From contig JBQTJN010000083.1 of assembly GCA_052387095.1 (NCBI GenBank), forward strand, positions 1 through 20,181: 20,181 nt of DNA, in the 5' to 3' direction. The notes under the pieces are model-generated. The model was not told the origin of the DNA. It was given only the letters and a program-made list of their open reading frames with translations, and made no database searches. The translations under genes were made by a program, and so were the position numbers. The stretch is from JBQTJN01 sp052387095. GTDB taxonomy: Bacteria > Pseudomonadota > Alphaproteobacteria > Micavibrionales > Micavibrionaceae. Shown piece by piece: positions 5,265 through 12,959 of this stretch. Each line of letters opens with the position of its first letter. Position 1 is the stretch's first letter.

Positions 5265-7496
5265 ATGAGTAAGAAAGATCCTGTTATTCCCCAACAAATC
5301 ATCGACCAGCCGTTCGAGGAGATCCTTGCGGACAAGTATCTATCCTATGCGCTCTCGACGATCATGAGCCGTTCGCTGCCCGATGTGCGCGACGGGCTCA
5401 AGCCCGTGCACCGCCGCCTTATGTACGCGATGAGTGAGCTCAAATTAAATCCAAATCTGCAGCCGAAAAAATCCGCCCGCGTCGTCGGCGACGTCATCGG
5501 TAAATATCACCCGCACGGCGATGTCGCCGTTTATGACGCCATGGTCCGCCTCGCGCAGGATTTCGCGCAACGCTATCCGCTTGTCGACGGGCAGGGGAAT
5601 TTCGGCAATATCGACGGTGATAATGCCGCCGCCATGCGGTATACGGAGGCACGCCTCACTGATGTCGCGCTGCTCTTGCTCGACGGCCTGGATGAAAACG
5701 CGGTTGATTTCCGCGCCACTTATGCCGGCGACGATCACGAACCGATCGTCCTGCCCGGCGGTTTCCCGAATTTGCTGGCCAACGGGTCATCCGGTATCGC
5801 GGTCGGCATGGCCACAAACATCCCGCCGCATAATGCCGATGAGCTGTGTGAGGCGATGGAATTGATGCTGGAACAAGATGTCTCCATTTCCGAGCTCACG
5901 AAAATTATTAAAGGCCCGGATTTCCCGACCGGAGGCATTCTGGTTGAGGACCGCAAGGATATCACCACCGCCTATGAAACCGGCCGCGGCTCCTTCCGTA
6001 TGCGCGCGAAATGGGAGCGGGAAGAACTCAAGGGTGGAGGCTACCAGATCGTCGTCACCGAAATTCCCTATCAGGTGCAGAAATCGAAACTGGTCGAGCG
6101 CATCGCCGACCTGATTACCACCAAGAAACTTTCCATGCTCGATGATGTGCGTGACGAAAGCGCGGAAGACATCCGACTCGTCCTCGTGCCGAAAAGCCGC
6201 AATGTCGAGGCCGGGCTGCTCATGGAGGCGCTCTACCGCAACTCCGAGCTGGAAACCCGCTTCGCGCTAAACATGAACGTGCTCGAAGGCGGTCTTGTGC
6301 CGCGCGTGATGAATTTAAAAGAAGTCCTGCAGGCCTGGCTCGACCACCAGCAGGAGGTGCTGGTCCGCCGCTCGCAACACCGTCTTGGAAAAGTCATCCA
6401 CCGCATCGAGGTTCTCGAAGGATACCTGATTGTTTATCTCAATATCGACAAGGTCATTAAAATCATCCGCACGGAGGATGAGCCCAAGCCCGTACTGATG
6501 AAGGCATTCCGCTTAAGCGACGTGCAGGCCGAAGCCATCTTGAATATGCGGCTGCGTAGCTTGCGTAAACTCGAGGAAATGGAAATCCGCGGCGAGCATG
6601 ACGAACTGGAAAAGGAACGCGACGAGCTCGATAAACTCATAAAATCCGAAGCACGCCAATGGACACGCATTAAAAAACAAATTTCTGAAATCCGCAAAAT
6701 GTTCAGCCAGGATACAAAACTCGGCCATCGCCGCACCAGAATCGGCAAGGCGCCGGCGCCGGTTTCCGTCGATCTCGAGGAGGCCCTGATCGAGAAGGAA
6801 CCGGTCACCGTTATCTGCTCCGAAAAAGGCTGGATTCGCGGCATGAAGGGACACGAGCACAATCCGAAAGACTTTAAATACAAAGACGGGGACCGCGCCG
6901 GCTTCGTGCTTGAGGCGCAAACGACGGACAAGGTTATTTTTGTCGCCACCAACGGCCGGTTTTACACGCTGACCGGCGACAGGCTGCCTCCGGGCCGCGG
7001 CTTCGGCGAGCCAGTACGCCTGATGGTCGATCTTCCCAACGATGCCGATATCGTTGCGTTGATGATCCATGTGCCGGACCGTAAGATGCTGGTCGCAGCA
7101 TCGGACGGACGCGGATTCGTGGTGCCGACCAATGATATCCTCGCTCAGACCAAGGCCGGAAAACAGATTCTCGGCGTTGATGGAAAAAACGAAGCACGCG
7201 TCGCGCGTCTCATCGGGGAGGGCGACGATCACATCGCCGTCACCGGCGCCGGCAAGATGCTGATTTTCAAACTGGACCAGGTTCCCGAAATGTCAAAAGG
7301 CAAAGGCGTAAAGCTGCAGGCCTACAAAACCGGGTCTTTAAGCGATGCCAAGACTTTCAAGCGTTCGGAAGGCTTGACCTTCCCTTACGCGTCCGGTGAA
7401 ACCAACCTGAAAGATATTAAGGGCTGGCTCGGTGAACGCGCACAGGCCGGAAAATTACCGCCCAACGGATTCCCGAGAGATCATAAGTTTGATTAA
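5265..7496 (+). CDS. parC: DNA topoisomerase IV subunit A
   Basis: ParC is the DNA-breaking subunit of topoisomerase IV, which with ParE decatenates sister chromosomes. The 743-residue length and N-terminus (LADKYLSYALSTIMSRSLPD) are typical. The catalytic tyrosine is Tyr126 in AAMRYTEAR, and the breakage-reunion domain runs to about residue 480. A coiled-coil-rich segment follows near 440-480, then a C-terminal beta-pinwheel region. No GyrA-box (QRRGGKG) is present and the C-terminus ends GFPRDHKF, both favouring ParC over GyrA. In the quinolone-determining region the positions equivalent to E. coli ParC Ser80 and Glu84 are Val87 and Asp91. The 3' end overlaps a convergent orphan gene by four bases. 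No clear Shine-Dalgarno sequence precedes the ATG. Confidence 0.96.
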   Translation: MSKKDPVIPQQIIDQPFEEILADKYLSYALSTIMSRSLPDVRDGLKPVHRRLMYAMSELKLNPNLQPKKSARVVGDVIGKYHPHGDVAVYDAMVRLAQDFAQRYPLVDGQGNFGNIDGDNAAAMRYTEARLTDVALLLLDGLDENAVDFRATYAGDDHEPIVLPGGFPNLLANGSSGIAVGMATNIPPHNADELCEAMELMLEQDVSISELTKIIKGPDFPTGGILVEDRKDITTAYETGRGSFRMRAKWEREELKGGGYQIVVTEIPYQVQKSKLVERIADLITTKKLSMLDDVRDESAEDIRLVLVPKSRNVEAGLLMEALYRNSELETRFALNMNVLEGGLVPRVMNLKEVLQAWLDHQQEVLVRRSQHRLGKVIHRIEVLEGYLIVYLNIDKVIKIIRTEDEPKPVLMKAFRLSDVQAEAILNMRLRSLRKLEEMEIRGEHDELEKERDELDKLIKSEARQWTRIKKQISEIRKMFSQDTKLGHRRTRIGKAPAPVSVDLEEALIEKEPVTVICSEKGWIRGMKGHEHNPKDFKYKDGDRAGFVLEAQTTDKVIFVATNGRFYTLTGDRLPPGRGFGEPVRLMVDLPNDADIVALMIHVPDRKMLVAASDGRGFVVPTNDILAQTKAGKQILGVDGKNEARVARLIGEGDDHIAVTGAGKMLIFKLDQVPEMSKGKGVKLQAYKTGSLSDAKTFKRSEGLTFPYASGETNLKDIKGWLGERAQAGKLPPNGFPRDHKFD

Positions 7497-7936
7497 TCAA
7501 AACTGCGGAAACGCGGATCCACAAAGTTTAAGTCGTGTAAAGTATCGCTAAGCGCGGTGCGGATAGCGTCGGCCATGGGCCGCGCTATATTCTTTGACAA
7601 ATCCGAAACATGAATGAGCGGTGTAAACTCGATGATTTTGAGAGGGATATGATGTCTTTCAAATAGTGATTTAAGCATGCTCGAGGCCGCTGCGAAATTT
7701 TTAGTAGGTTGATGATCAGGCTCCTTGGGAAGCATTTTATAATCACACAGACCATTTTCGCAGACTTTCTTCCACAGCCGGTGCAAAAACCCGCGTTCCG
7801 TCGCGTGATTTAAATTTTCCAAGTTATGCGAATCGTCGATGAATTCCTGTTTTTCGCGGGAAGATAAAGTGTCATCGTTTGCAGAGAGGAAATCCTCTTG
7901 AACGGAATTCTTTCCAAATAGATTTGAAAGGACCAT
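7493..7936 (-). CDS. hypothetical protein, orphan tail-to-tail with parC
   Basis: I do not recognise this 147-residue protein. It looks soluble: an acidic N-terminal third (NDDTLSSREKQEFIDDSHN) is followed by two Cys at about residues 59 and 64, a Pro/Lys-rich linker, then a segment FERHHIPLKIIEFTPLIHVSDL and a C-terminus ending DPRFRSFD. There is no transmembrane segment. The stop overlaps the parC stop by four bases, leaving no room for a separate terminator. No strong Shine-Dalgarno sequence precedes the ATG at 7936. It is more AT-rich than parC. Another reading on this strand is not obvious, so I judge it probably real but of unknown function. Confidence 0.55.
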   Translation of the reverse strand: MVLSNLFGKNSVQEDFLSANDDTLSSREKQEFIDDSHNLENLNHATERGFLHRLWKKVCENGLCDYKMLPKEPDHQPTKNFAAASSMLKSLFERHHIPLKIIEFTPLIHVSDLSKNIARPMADAIRTALSDTLHDLNFVDPRFRSFD

Positions 7937-8006
7937 ATAGGCAGTTTACCAAAAATCACAATTTTCAGGAAATTTGCATTACCATAAAAAAATAAAGAAA
8001 AATAGC

Positions 8007-9038
8007 CTACGGAAACTGCACTTTTCCAGGGGTTTTTTTGAAGGTGCCAACCGGGATTTGCGGCGCGTCTTCGGCCAAGACCCCTTCGCCCTCACCGCCT
8101 TCTTCGGCAGGCAGGGTTTTGGCTTTCGCCTCGGCCTTCTTCTCGAAGTTCGGATCCGTCAGCTCTTCCTTGAGCAAGATAATGCTGATGCGGCGATTAC
8201 GCGCGTCTTTCGGATTATCCTTGATGAGGTGTTCGGTGTCGGCTTTGCCAACAACATTATTCAGGCGTGTGACAGGCACGCCGGATTGAAGAATAACCCG
8301 CCGGCTGGCATTGGCGCGGTCGGTTGAAAGTTCCCAGTTCGTATATTTGGCATCCGTTCCATACGGCACGCTGTCAGTGTGGCCGCGCACGGAAAGCTCA
8401 TTCGGCAGCTTCTCCACAATCTTTCCGACTTTCTCGATCAGCTTACGCGTCGTTTCATACATATCGGCACTGCCCGACGCGAACATCGGTTTGCCTTCCT
8501 GGTCGATGATCTGAATCCGCAAGCCTTCCGGCGTCATGTCGACAATCAGGTTTTTGGCGAGCGCCGCCAGTTCCGGGTCTTCCTGGATAGCCTTCTTGAT
8601 CTGCGCTTCGGTATCCTTGAATTTCTTCTCTTCTTCCCGGCGCATGACTTCTTTGGCTTTTTCGACCGTGGGTTTGCTGTCGGGAAGTTTTTTCATTTTG
8701 GTCGTGTCCCCGGCAGGCGGGCGCGAAGGACGGGGCGGCGTCGCGGGATCCTGGATGTTGGTCGCCATGGAGCCCTGCGTTGACATGCTCAAGCCGCCCA
8801 TGACGCCGCCCGCACCGCTCGAGGAATCAGAAACTTTCGGATGCGTCGGATCGAAGTAATTGGAAATGGCGTTTTTCTGTTCATCCGTCGTGACGTTGAG
8901 AAGCCACAGCAACAGGAAGAAGGCCATCATCGCCGTTACGAAGTCGGCATAAGCCACTTTCCAGGCGCCGCCGTGATGGCCGCCGCCCTTCTTGATCTTT
9001 TTAATGACTATGACAGGTGCTTTTTCTTCTTCGGCCAT
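8007..9038 (-). CDS. motB: flagellar motor stator protein MotB
   Basis: MotB forms, with MotA, the proton-driven stator of the flagellar motor and anchors it to peptidoglycan. The N-terminus has the conserved WKVAYADFVTAMMAFFLLLWLL transmembrane segment; Asp32 is the proton-carrying residue. A long Pro/Gly/Lys-rich linker (about residues 70-150) leads to an OmpA-like peptidoglycan-binding domain with RGHTD at 218-222, WELSTDRA at 235-242 and ARNRRISI at 279-286. At 343 residues it resembles longer alphaproteobacterial MotB proteins. It starts 12 bases after motA on the same strand, the usual motAB arrangement. No other flagellar gene is in the window, so the rest of the motor is encoded elsewhere. 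Confidence 0.96.
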   Translation of the reverse strand: MAEEEKAPVIVIKKIKKGGGHHGGAWKVAYADFVTAMMAFFLLLWLLNVTTDEQKNAISNYFDPTHPKVSDSSSGAGGVMGGLSMSTQGSMATNIQDPATPPRPSRPPAGDTTKMKKLPDSKPTVEKAKEVMRREEEKKFKDTEAQIKKAIQEDPELAALAKNLIVDMTPEGLRIQIIDQEGKPMFASGSADMYETTRKLIEKVGKIVEKLPNELSVRGHTDSVPYGTDAKYTNWELSTDRANASRRVILQSGVPVTRLNNVVGKADTEHLIKDNPKDARNRRISIILLKEELTDPNFEKKAEAKAKTLPAEEGGEGEGVLAEDAPQIPVGTFKKTPGKVQFP

Positions 9039-9050
9039 CAGCCTTGCCCC

Positions 9051-9938
9051 TTATGTCACTGGCGGCAATTCATTCAGTTTTATTTCCAGTTCCTGGAAGG
9101 TGGGCTGAACATCGTGTGGCAGGAATTTCCGGGAAAATTCAACCGCGACCTGTGCCGCGGCGCCCTTAAGGAAAGAGAGAATGGCGACTTTCATGACTTT
9201 GTAATACATGACTTCGCTCTGGGCGCGCGTTGTCATCGCGCCGGCGATCGGCGCAACGAATGCATAGGACAGCCACACCCCGAGGAATGTTCCGACCAGC
9301 GCGCCGCCGATCAGGTGACCCAGAACCTCCGGCGGCTCTGTAATGGAGGCCATTGTCTTGATAACGCCAAGAACAGCGGCAACGATGCCAAGCGCTGGAA
9401 TCCCGTCCGCCATGGCCTGCACGGCGTGGCCAGGATGGCCTTCGTGCGCTTCGATGGTTTCAATCTCCATATCCATGACGGCTTCCATCTGGACGGGGTC
9501 TTCATTACCGAGTGAAATCAGGCGCAGGTAATCGCAGATAAAGACGATCGCGCCGTGATTATGCTGGACGCCCGGGAAACGTGCGAAGAGTTCGCTTTCA
9601 TCCGGGTTTTCAATATGCTGTTCGATCGCCAGCCAGCCTTTTGTTTTCGCCAGCTTGAAGATGCTGAACAGGGCGCTGAATAACTCAATATAATCATCCT
9701 TGCTGTAGGATGTCGGCTTCGCCAGAGCGCCGAAATATTTCATGGTCAGCTTGATTGTGTCCATGGAGTTGGCCACAAGAAAAGCCGCTATCGCGCAACC
9801 CATAATGATGACGATCTCGCCCGGTGCGGCGGGCAGGATGGCACCGGTCAAAAGGTGCATGGCCTTTTCGACCCCGGCCGTCAGGATAAGTCCGCCGATC
9901 GTGGCGACAAAAACAAGTAAAAGTCCGACGAATTTCAT
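9051..9938 (-). CDS. motA: flagellar motor stator protein MotA
   Basis: MotA is the four-helix membrane partner of MotB; its cytoplasmic loop pushes on FliG to turn the rotor. Transmembrane helices are visible at about residues 4-20, 41-56, 180-198 and 209-232. The two functional prolines appear as Pro181 in DGIPALGIVAAVLGVI and Pro230 in YAFVAPIAG. The cytoplasmic loop carries the IEQHIENP segment near 105-112, matching the charged FliG-facing region. At 295 residues the length is normal. It is first of the motA-motB pair and lies 81 bases downstream of hemB on the same strand, so read-through from hemB is possible; I see no convincing flagellar-type promoter in the gap. Confidence 0.96.
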   Translation of the reverse strand: MKFVGLLLVFVATIGGLILTAGVEKAMHLLTGAILPAAPGEIVIIMGCAIAAFLVANSMDTIKLTMKYFGALAKPTSYSKDDYIELFSALFSIFKLAKTKGWLAIEQHIENPDESELFARFPGVQHNHGAIVFICDYLRLISLGNEDPVQMEAVMDMEIETIEAHEGHPGHAVQAMADGIPALGIVAAVLGVIKTMASITEPPEVLGHLIGGALVGTFLGVWLSYAFVAPIAGAMTTRAQSEVMYYKVMKVAILSFLKGAAAQVAVEFSRKFLPHDVQPTFQELEIKLNELPPVT

Positions 9939-10019
9939 GGGCGAAAAAGGGTCCTTTTCCGGGGGAAAGCGCTTATCTTTCTATTTTCACTTTTTTTCGC
10001 CCTGACATCAAGGCGTTGG

Positions 10020-11081
10020 TCAGGAATTGCGTAAAAGCTTGGCATAATCGCGGGCCGCGTATGTCAGGACGCCGTCCGCCCCGGCCCGTTTGAAGGACAG
10101 CAGGGTTTCAGCAAGAGTTGATTCGTAGTCCAGCCAGCCTTTTTCAGCAGCCGCGCGCAGCATCGCGTATTCGCCGCTGACATGATAGGCGAAGGTCGGA
10201 ATATTGAACGTGGCTTTCACGCGGGCGATGACATCGAGATAGGGCAGGCCCGGCTTGACCATGACTATGTCGGTGCCTTCCTTTATATCTTGTTCGACCT
10301 CGCGTAGCGCTTCGTCGCTATTGGCCGGGTTCATCTGGTAGGTTTTCTTGTCGCGTAGAATATTATTGCTTTTAAAGGCCGCGGCGGATTGAACAGCGTC
10401 TTTAAACGGACCATAAAAAGCGGATGCGTATTTCGCGGCATAAGATAAAATCATCGTATCCTGAAAACCTTTACCATCCAGCGCGCCGCGAATGGCCGCC
10501 ACGCGTCCGTCCATCATATCGGATGGTGCAATAATATCAGCGCCCGCCTGCGCCTGTACCAGCGATTGCCGGCATAAAATCTCGACCGTTTCATCATTGA
10601 GAATGCGCCCATCTTCGAGCAGCCCGTCATGGCCGTGCGTCGTGTAGGGATCGAGCGCCACGTCGGTGATGATGCCGACATGGGGACAGGCCTGTTTGAT
10701 CGCGGCAATCGCGCGGCACATCAGATTATCCGCATTGGCTGCCTCGCGCCCGTCCATGGTTTTTTTGTCCGTAGGCGTAATGGGGAACAGCGCGACAGCC
10801 TTGATGCCGCAATCGGCAGCCTGCTTGATTTCTTCAACCAGAAGAGCAATCGTCCAGCGCGCCACGCCCGGCATGGAGGAAATATCCTGCCGCTCATTTT
10901 TGCCGTCGATAACAAAGACCGGCCAGATCAGATCATTCACACTGACGCGGTGCTCCTGCACCATGTCGCGAATCCAGGCAGCCGAGCGCAGGCGACGCAG
11001 GCGCGTGGCCGGGTACGCGCCTTGAGACGGCGCAGCGCTTTCCTGTATTCTTTGAAAGGCTTTTTCTTTATTCTGGGGCAT
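10020..11081 (-). CDS. hemB: delta-aminolevulinic acid dehydratase (porphobilinogen synthase)
   Basis: HemB condenses two 5-aminolevulinate molecules to porphobilinogen in haem synthesis. Family motifs are clear: ATRLRRLR near residue 25, FPITP near 99, the catalytic lysines Lys217 in LSYAAKYASAFYGPF and Lys276 in VMVKPGLPY, and a normal C-terminus. The metal site reads DVALDPYTTHGHDG (about 140-153) with Asp in place of the cysteines of zinc enzymes, which indicates the magnesium/potassium-type enzyme known from other alphaproteobacteria. I start at ATG 11081 (353 residues); an upstream ATG at 11117 would overlap the divergent gene at 11109. The N-terminal 20 or so residues before the conserved core are unusually polar. 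Confidence 0.96.
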   Translation of the reverse strand: MPQNKEKAFQRIQESAAPSQGAYPATRLRRLRSAAWIRDMVQEHRVSVNDLIWPVFVIDGKNERQDISSMPGVARWTIALLVEEIKQAADCGIKAVALFPITPTDKKTMDGREAANADNLMCRAIAAIKQACPHVGIITDVALDPYTTHGHDGLLEDGRILNDETVEILCRQSLVQAQAGADIIAPSDMMDGRVAAIRGALDGKGFQDTMILSYAAKYASAFYGPFKDAVQSAAAFKSNNILRDKKTYQMNPANSDEALREVEQDIKEGTDIVMVKPGLPYLDVIARVKATFNIPTFAYHVSGEYAMLRAAAEKGWLDYESTLAETLLSFKRAGADGVLTYAARDYAKLLRNS

Positions 11082-11108
11082 GGATGTGAATAAAGGCCTT
11101 TTTGCCGC

Positions 11109-12044
11109 ATGAATCAAGGAATTTCAGAAGATCTGATCACAGAGTTAAAGAACGGGCAGGGGATTATCACCCTGAACCGCCCTCCTGCATTGAATGCCTT
11201 GTCTTTAAGTATGATCGAAGGGATCACTGCGCAACTGGATATATGGGAGCAGGACCGGGACGTAAAAACCGTGCTGTTCAGGGGTGCTGACGAGCGTGCT
11301 TTCTGCGCCGGCGGTGATATGAAGACCGTTTACCACGCGCTGCTGCGCGGCGAAGACGCGACCGGATATTTTCGCGCAGAATATAATCTCAACCGCTGTA
11401 TTTTCAATTATCCCAAACCGACAGCAGCACGCATGGACGGTATTGTCATGGGCGGTGGCTATGGCATCGGCGGCAATTGCCAAACGCGCATCGTCACGGA
11501 AAAAACCATCTTCGCCATGCCGGAAACATCCATCGGCTTTTTCTCCGATGTCGGCAGCATGTATCATTTAACACGGGCGCCGCATCATATCGGGCGCTAT
11601 CTCGCGCTGACCGGCGAGCGATTAACCGGGGGTGACATGATTTTCGCAGGGCTGGCGGATGAAGGCGTAGCGGAAAAATCCATGCTCTTTGCGCACGTGG
11701 AAAAGATTGAAAAAACCTTTGCCAGCGAAACTCTGCTCGAAATTTTTAGCGCGTTGAAATCGGATTCTTCCGAATGGGGGCAAGACACGCACGCCATGCT
11801 TTTAAAGAAATCCCCTCTCAGCCTTGCGGTCACGAACGAGCATTACAACCGCGCCCGCGGCCGGGATTTCAATTATGTTATCGAAACGGATTTCATTCTC
11901 GCGCAGAAATTCCTTGAGTCACCGGATTTGCGCGAAGGGATCCGCGCCGTGCTTGTGGATAAGGATCATGCGCCCCAATGGCGCGAATCGCCGGATAATC
12001 AGGCGGTTGCGGCCTGTTTTGCGCCTGCAAATTTACCCCTTTGA
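11109..12044 (+). CDS. enoyl-CoA hydratase/isomerase family protein, 3-hydroxyisobutyryl-CoA hydrolase-like
   Basis: The protein has the crotonase fold. Within that family it matches 3-hydroxyisobutyryl-CoA hydrolases, which release 3-hydroxyisobutyrate in valine breakdown: AFCAGGDMK at residues 64-72, DGIVMGGGYGI near 110, and AMPETSIGFFSDVG at 136-149. This last motif keeps the hydrolase acids Glu139 and Asp147 at the usual spacing of eight. The FPDVG of most members reads FSDVG. The segment EGIRAVLVDKD near 286 is also typical of hydrolases. At 311 residues it is shorter than the common 340-380, mainly at the C-terminus. A hydratase-like function cannot be excluded. Its ATG is 27 bases from the divergent hemB start. 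Confidence 0.82.
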   Translation: MNQGISEDLITELKNGQGIITLNRPPALNALSLSMIEGITAQLDIWEQDRDVKTVLFRGADERAFCAGGDMKTVYHALLRGEDATGYFRAEYNLNRCIFNYPKPTAARMDGIVMGGGYGIGGNCQTRIVTEKTIFAMPETSIGFFSDVGSMYHLTRAPHHIGRYLALTGERLTGGDMIFAGLADEGVAEKSMLFAHVEKIEKTFASETLLEIFSALKSDSSEWGQDTHAMLLKKSPLSLAVTNEHYNRARGRDFNYVIETDFILAQKFLESPDLREGIRAVLVDKDHAPQWRESPDNQAVAACFAPANLPL

Positions 12045-12107
12045 TAAAAGGGCGTTCTCTCTTATTGTTTTAAGTCTGAGTTTTAATATCTTCGAGGAGT
12101 TTTCCCT

Positions 12108-12572
12108 GTGAGCACGACGCCTTATTATGAGTCCATCCAGCTGATTGAACGCCTCCACCGGCACTTCCTCGATGTCGTTAAGGTCGAACTCGACAAAAAG
12201 GGCGTGCAGGATATCAACAACGTGCAGAGCATGATCCTCTACAATATCGGCAAGGATGACCTGACCGTCGGCGAACTCACCATCCGCGGTTATTATCTCG
12301 GCTCGAATGTTTCATATAACGTGAAGAAGATGGTCGAGAACGGTTATCTCGTGCAGGAACGTTCCGTGCATGACAAGCGCTCCATCCGCGTGCGGCTTTC
12401 GAATAAAGGTATCGATCTTCATAATTTTATCTCCGCCATGTTCAAGCGCCAGGAAGAGCAGATCCGCAGGTCCGAAATCAAGAATGAAGACCTGACGGGT
12501 ATGAATAATACGCTTAAAGCGCTTGAGCGTTTCTGGACGACCAGCACCAGTTTCCCGGGGGGCAGCTATTGA
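12108..12572 (+). CDS. ldtR: MarR-family winged-helix regulator, LdtR-like
   Basis: This 154-residue protein is a MarR-type winged helix-turn-helix transcription factor. The segment LTVGELTIRGYYLGSNVSYNV (about 44-64) and the wing region VHDKRSIRVRLSNKG (about 86-100) closely resemble LdtR-like regulators of alphaproteobacteria, known in that class for control of an L,D-transpeptidase and cell-envelope stress genes. The GTG start at 12108 has a strong GAGGAG Shine-Dalgarno sequence (12094-12099) at eight bases. It lies 63 bases after the hydrolase gene and close to hemB and the glyA-rib block, a neighbourhood where this family is commonly found. Its target promoters are not visible here; the gene symbol is assigned by family resemblance. 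Confidence 0.85.
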   Translation: MSTTPYYESIQLIERLHRHFLDVVKVELDKKGVQDINNVQSMILYNIGKDDLTVGELTIRGYYLGSNVSYNVKKMVENGYLVQERSVHDKRSIRVRLSNKGIDLHNFISAMFKRQEEQIRRSEIKNEDLTGMNNTLKALERFWTTSTSFPGGSY

Positions 12573-12578
12573 AATCCT

Positions 12579-12905
12579 TTAAAGGTAAATCACTAAAATA
12601 TTGGTTTCTGAATTATATGTAGACCCGCGCGAAGTATGCCATCTTGGAGTTAAACCGGCTAAATCCATTTCTTCACCATCACCCAACATATCAGCGATTC
12701 TCTCCACATCATTCCCTTCAAGACGAATTTTAAAACTGCATCTTTGATCGTTTCCTGACTCCTGTAGTTCTCCTACTTGCACAGAATCGCCAAATACTTG
12801 TTGAAGTGCCGATCTATAATTTTTTGCAAAATCTTTATAATCTTCGGGCCGTCTAAAATATTCAGCTTCTATTTTACCAGTTATTTCTACTAAAAAATTT
12901 GCCAT
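12579..12905 (-). CDS. small hypothetical protein, AT-rich orphan
   Basis: I do not recognise this 108-residue protein. It is soluble and looks like a small alpha/beta domain: a strand-like start MANFLVEITGKIEAEYF, a helix around residues 19-38 (RRPEDYKDFAKNYRSALQQV), then strands around RCSFKIRLEG and a C-terminal strand ending ILVIYL. Coding is supported by an AGGAAG Shine-Dalgarno sequence (opposite 12912-12917) close to the ATG at 12905. It is markedly AT-rich compared with ldtR and the dehydrogenase gene, and lies tail-to-tail with ldtR with a gap of six bases. The beta-alpha-beta pattern with paired beginning and end strands could be a ferredoxin-like fold, but this is inference. Confidence 0.6.
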   Translation of the reverse strand: MANFLVEITGKIEAEYFRRPEDYKDFAKNYRSALQQVFGDSVQVGELQESGNDQRCSFKIRLEGNDVERIADMLGDGEEMDLAGLTPRWHTSRGSTYNSETNILVIYL

Positions 12906-12959
12906 GCTATTCTTCCTAATTTGAATAGCTATAACACGAATTAAATATATGTCAATATA

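Noticed and set aside
6513..7232. A 239-codon minus-strand frame within parC
   Set aside because: It is antisense to the ParC C-terminal domain and shows no family motif.
8841..9515. A 224-codon plus-strand frame across motA and motB
   Set aside because: It is antisense to two certain genes, and the translated sequence is His/Arg/Phe-rich shadow sequence.
9939..10002. Perfect 10-base inverted pair GGGCGAAAAA/TTTTTCGCCC between motA and hemB
   Set aside because: The arms are about 44 bases apart, with no U-run placed for a terminator, and A/T runs are frequent here; I also found no convincing flagellar sigma-28 or sigma-54 promoter in the gap.
12037..12052. Small hairpin CCCTTT/AAAGGG at the stop of the hydrolase gene as a terminator
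   Set aside because: The stem is only six base pairs, half A-T, includes the stop codon and is not followed by a continuous T run.
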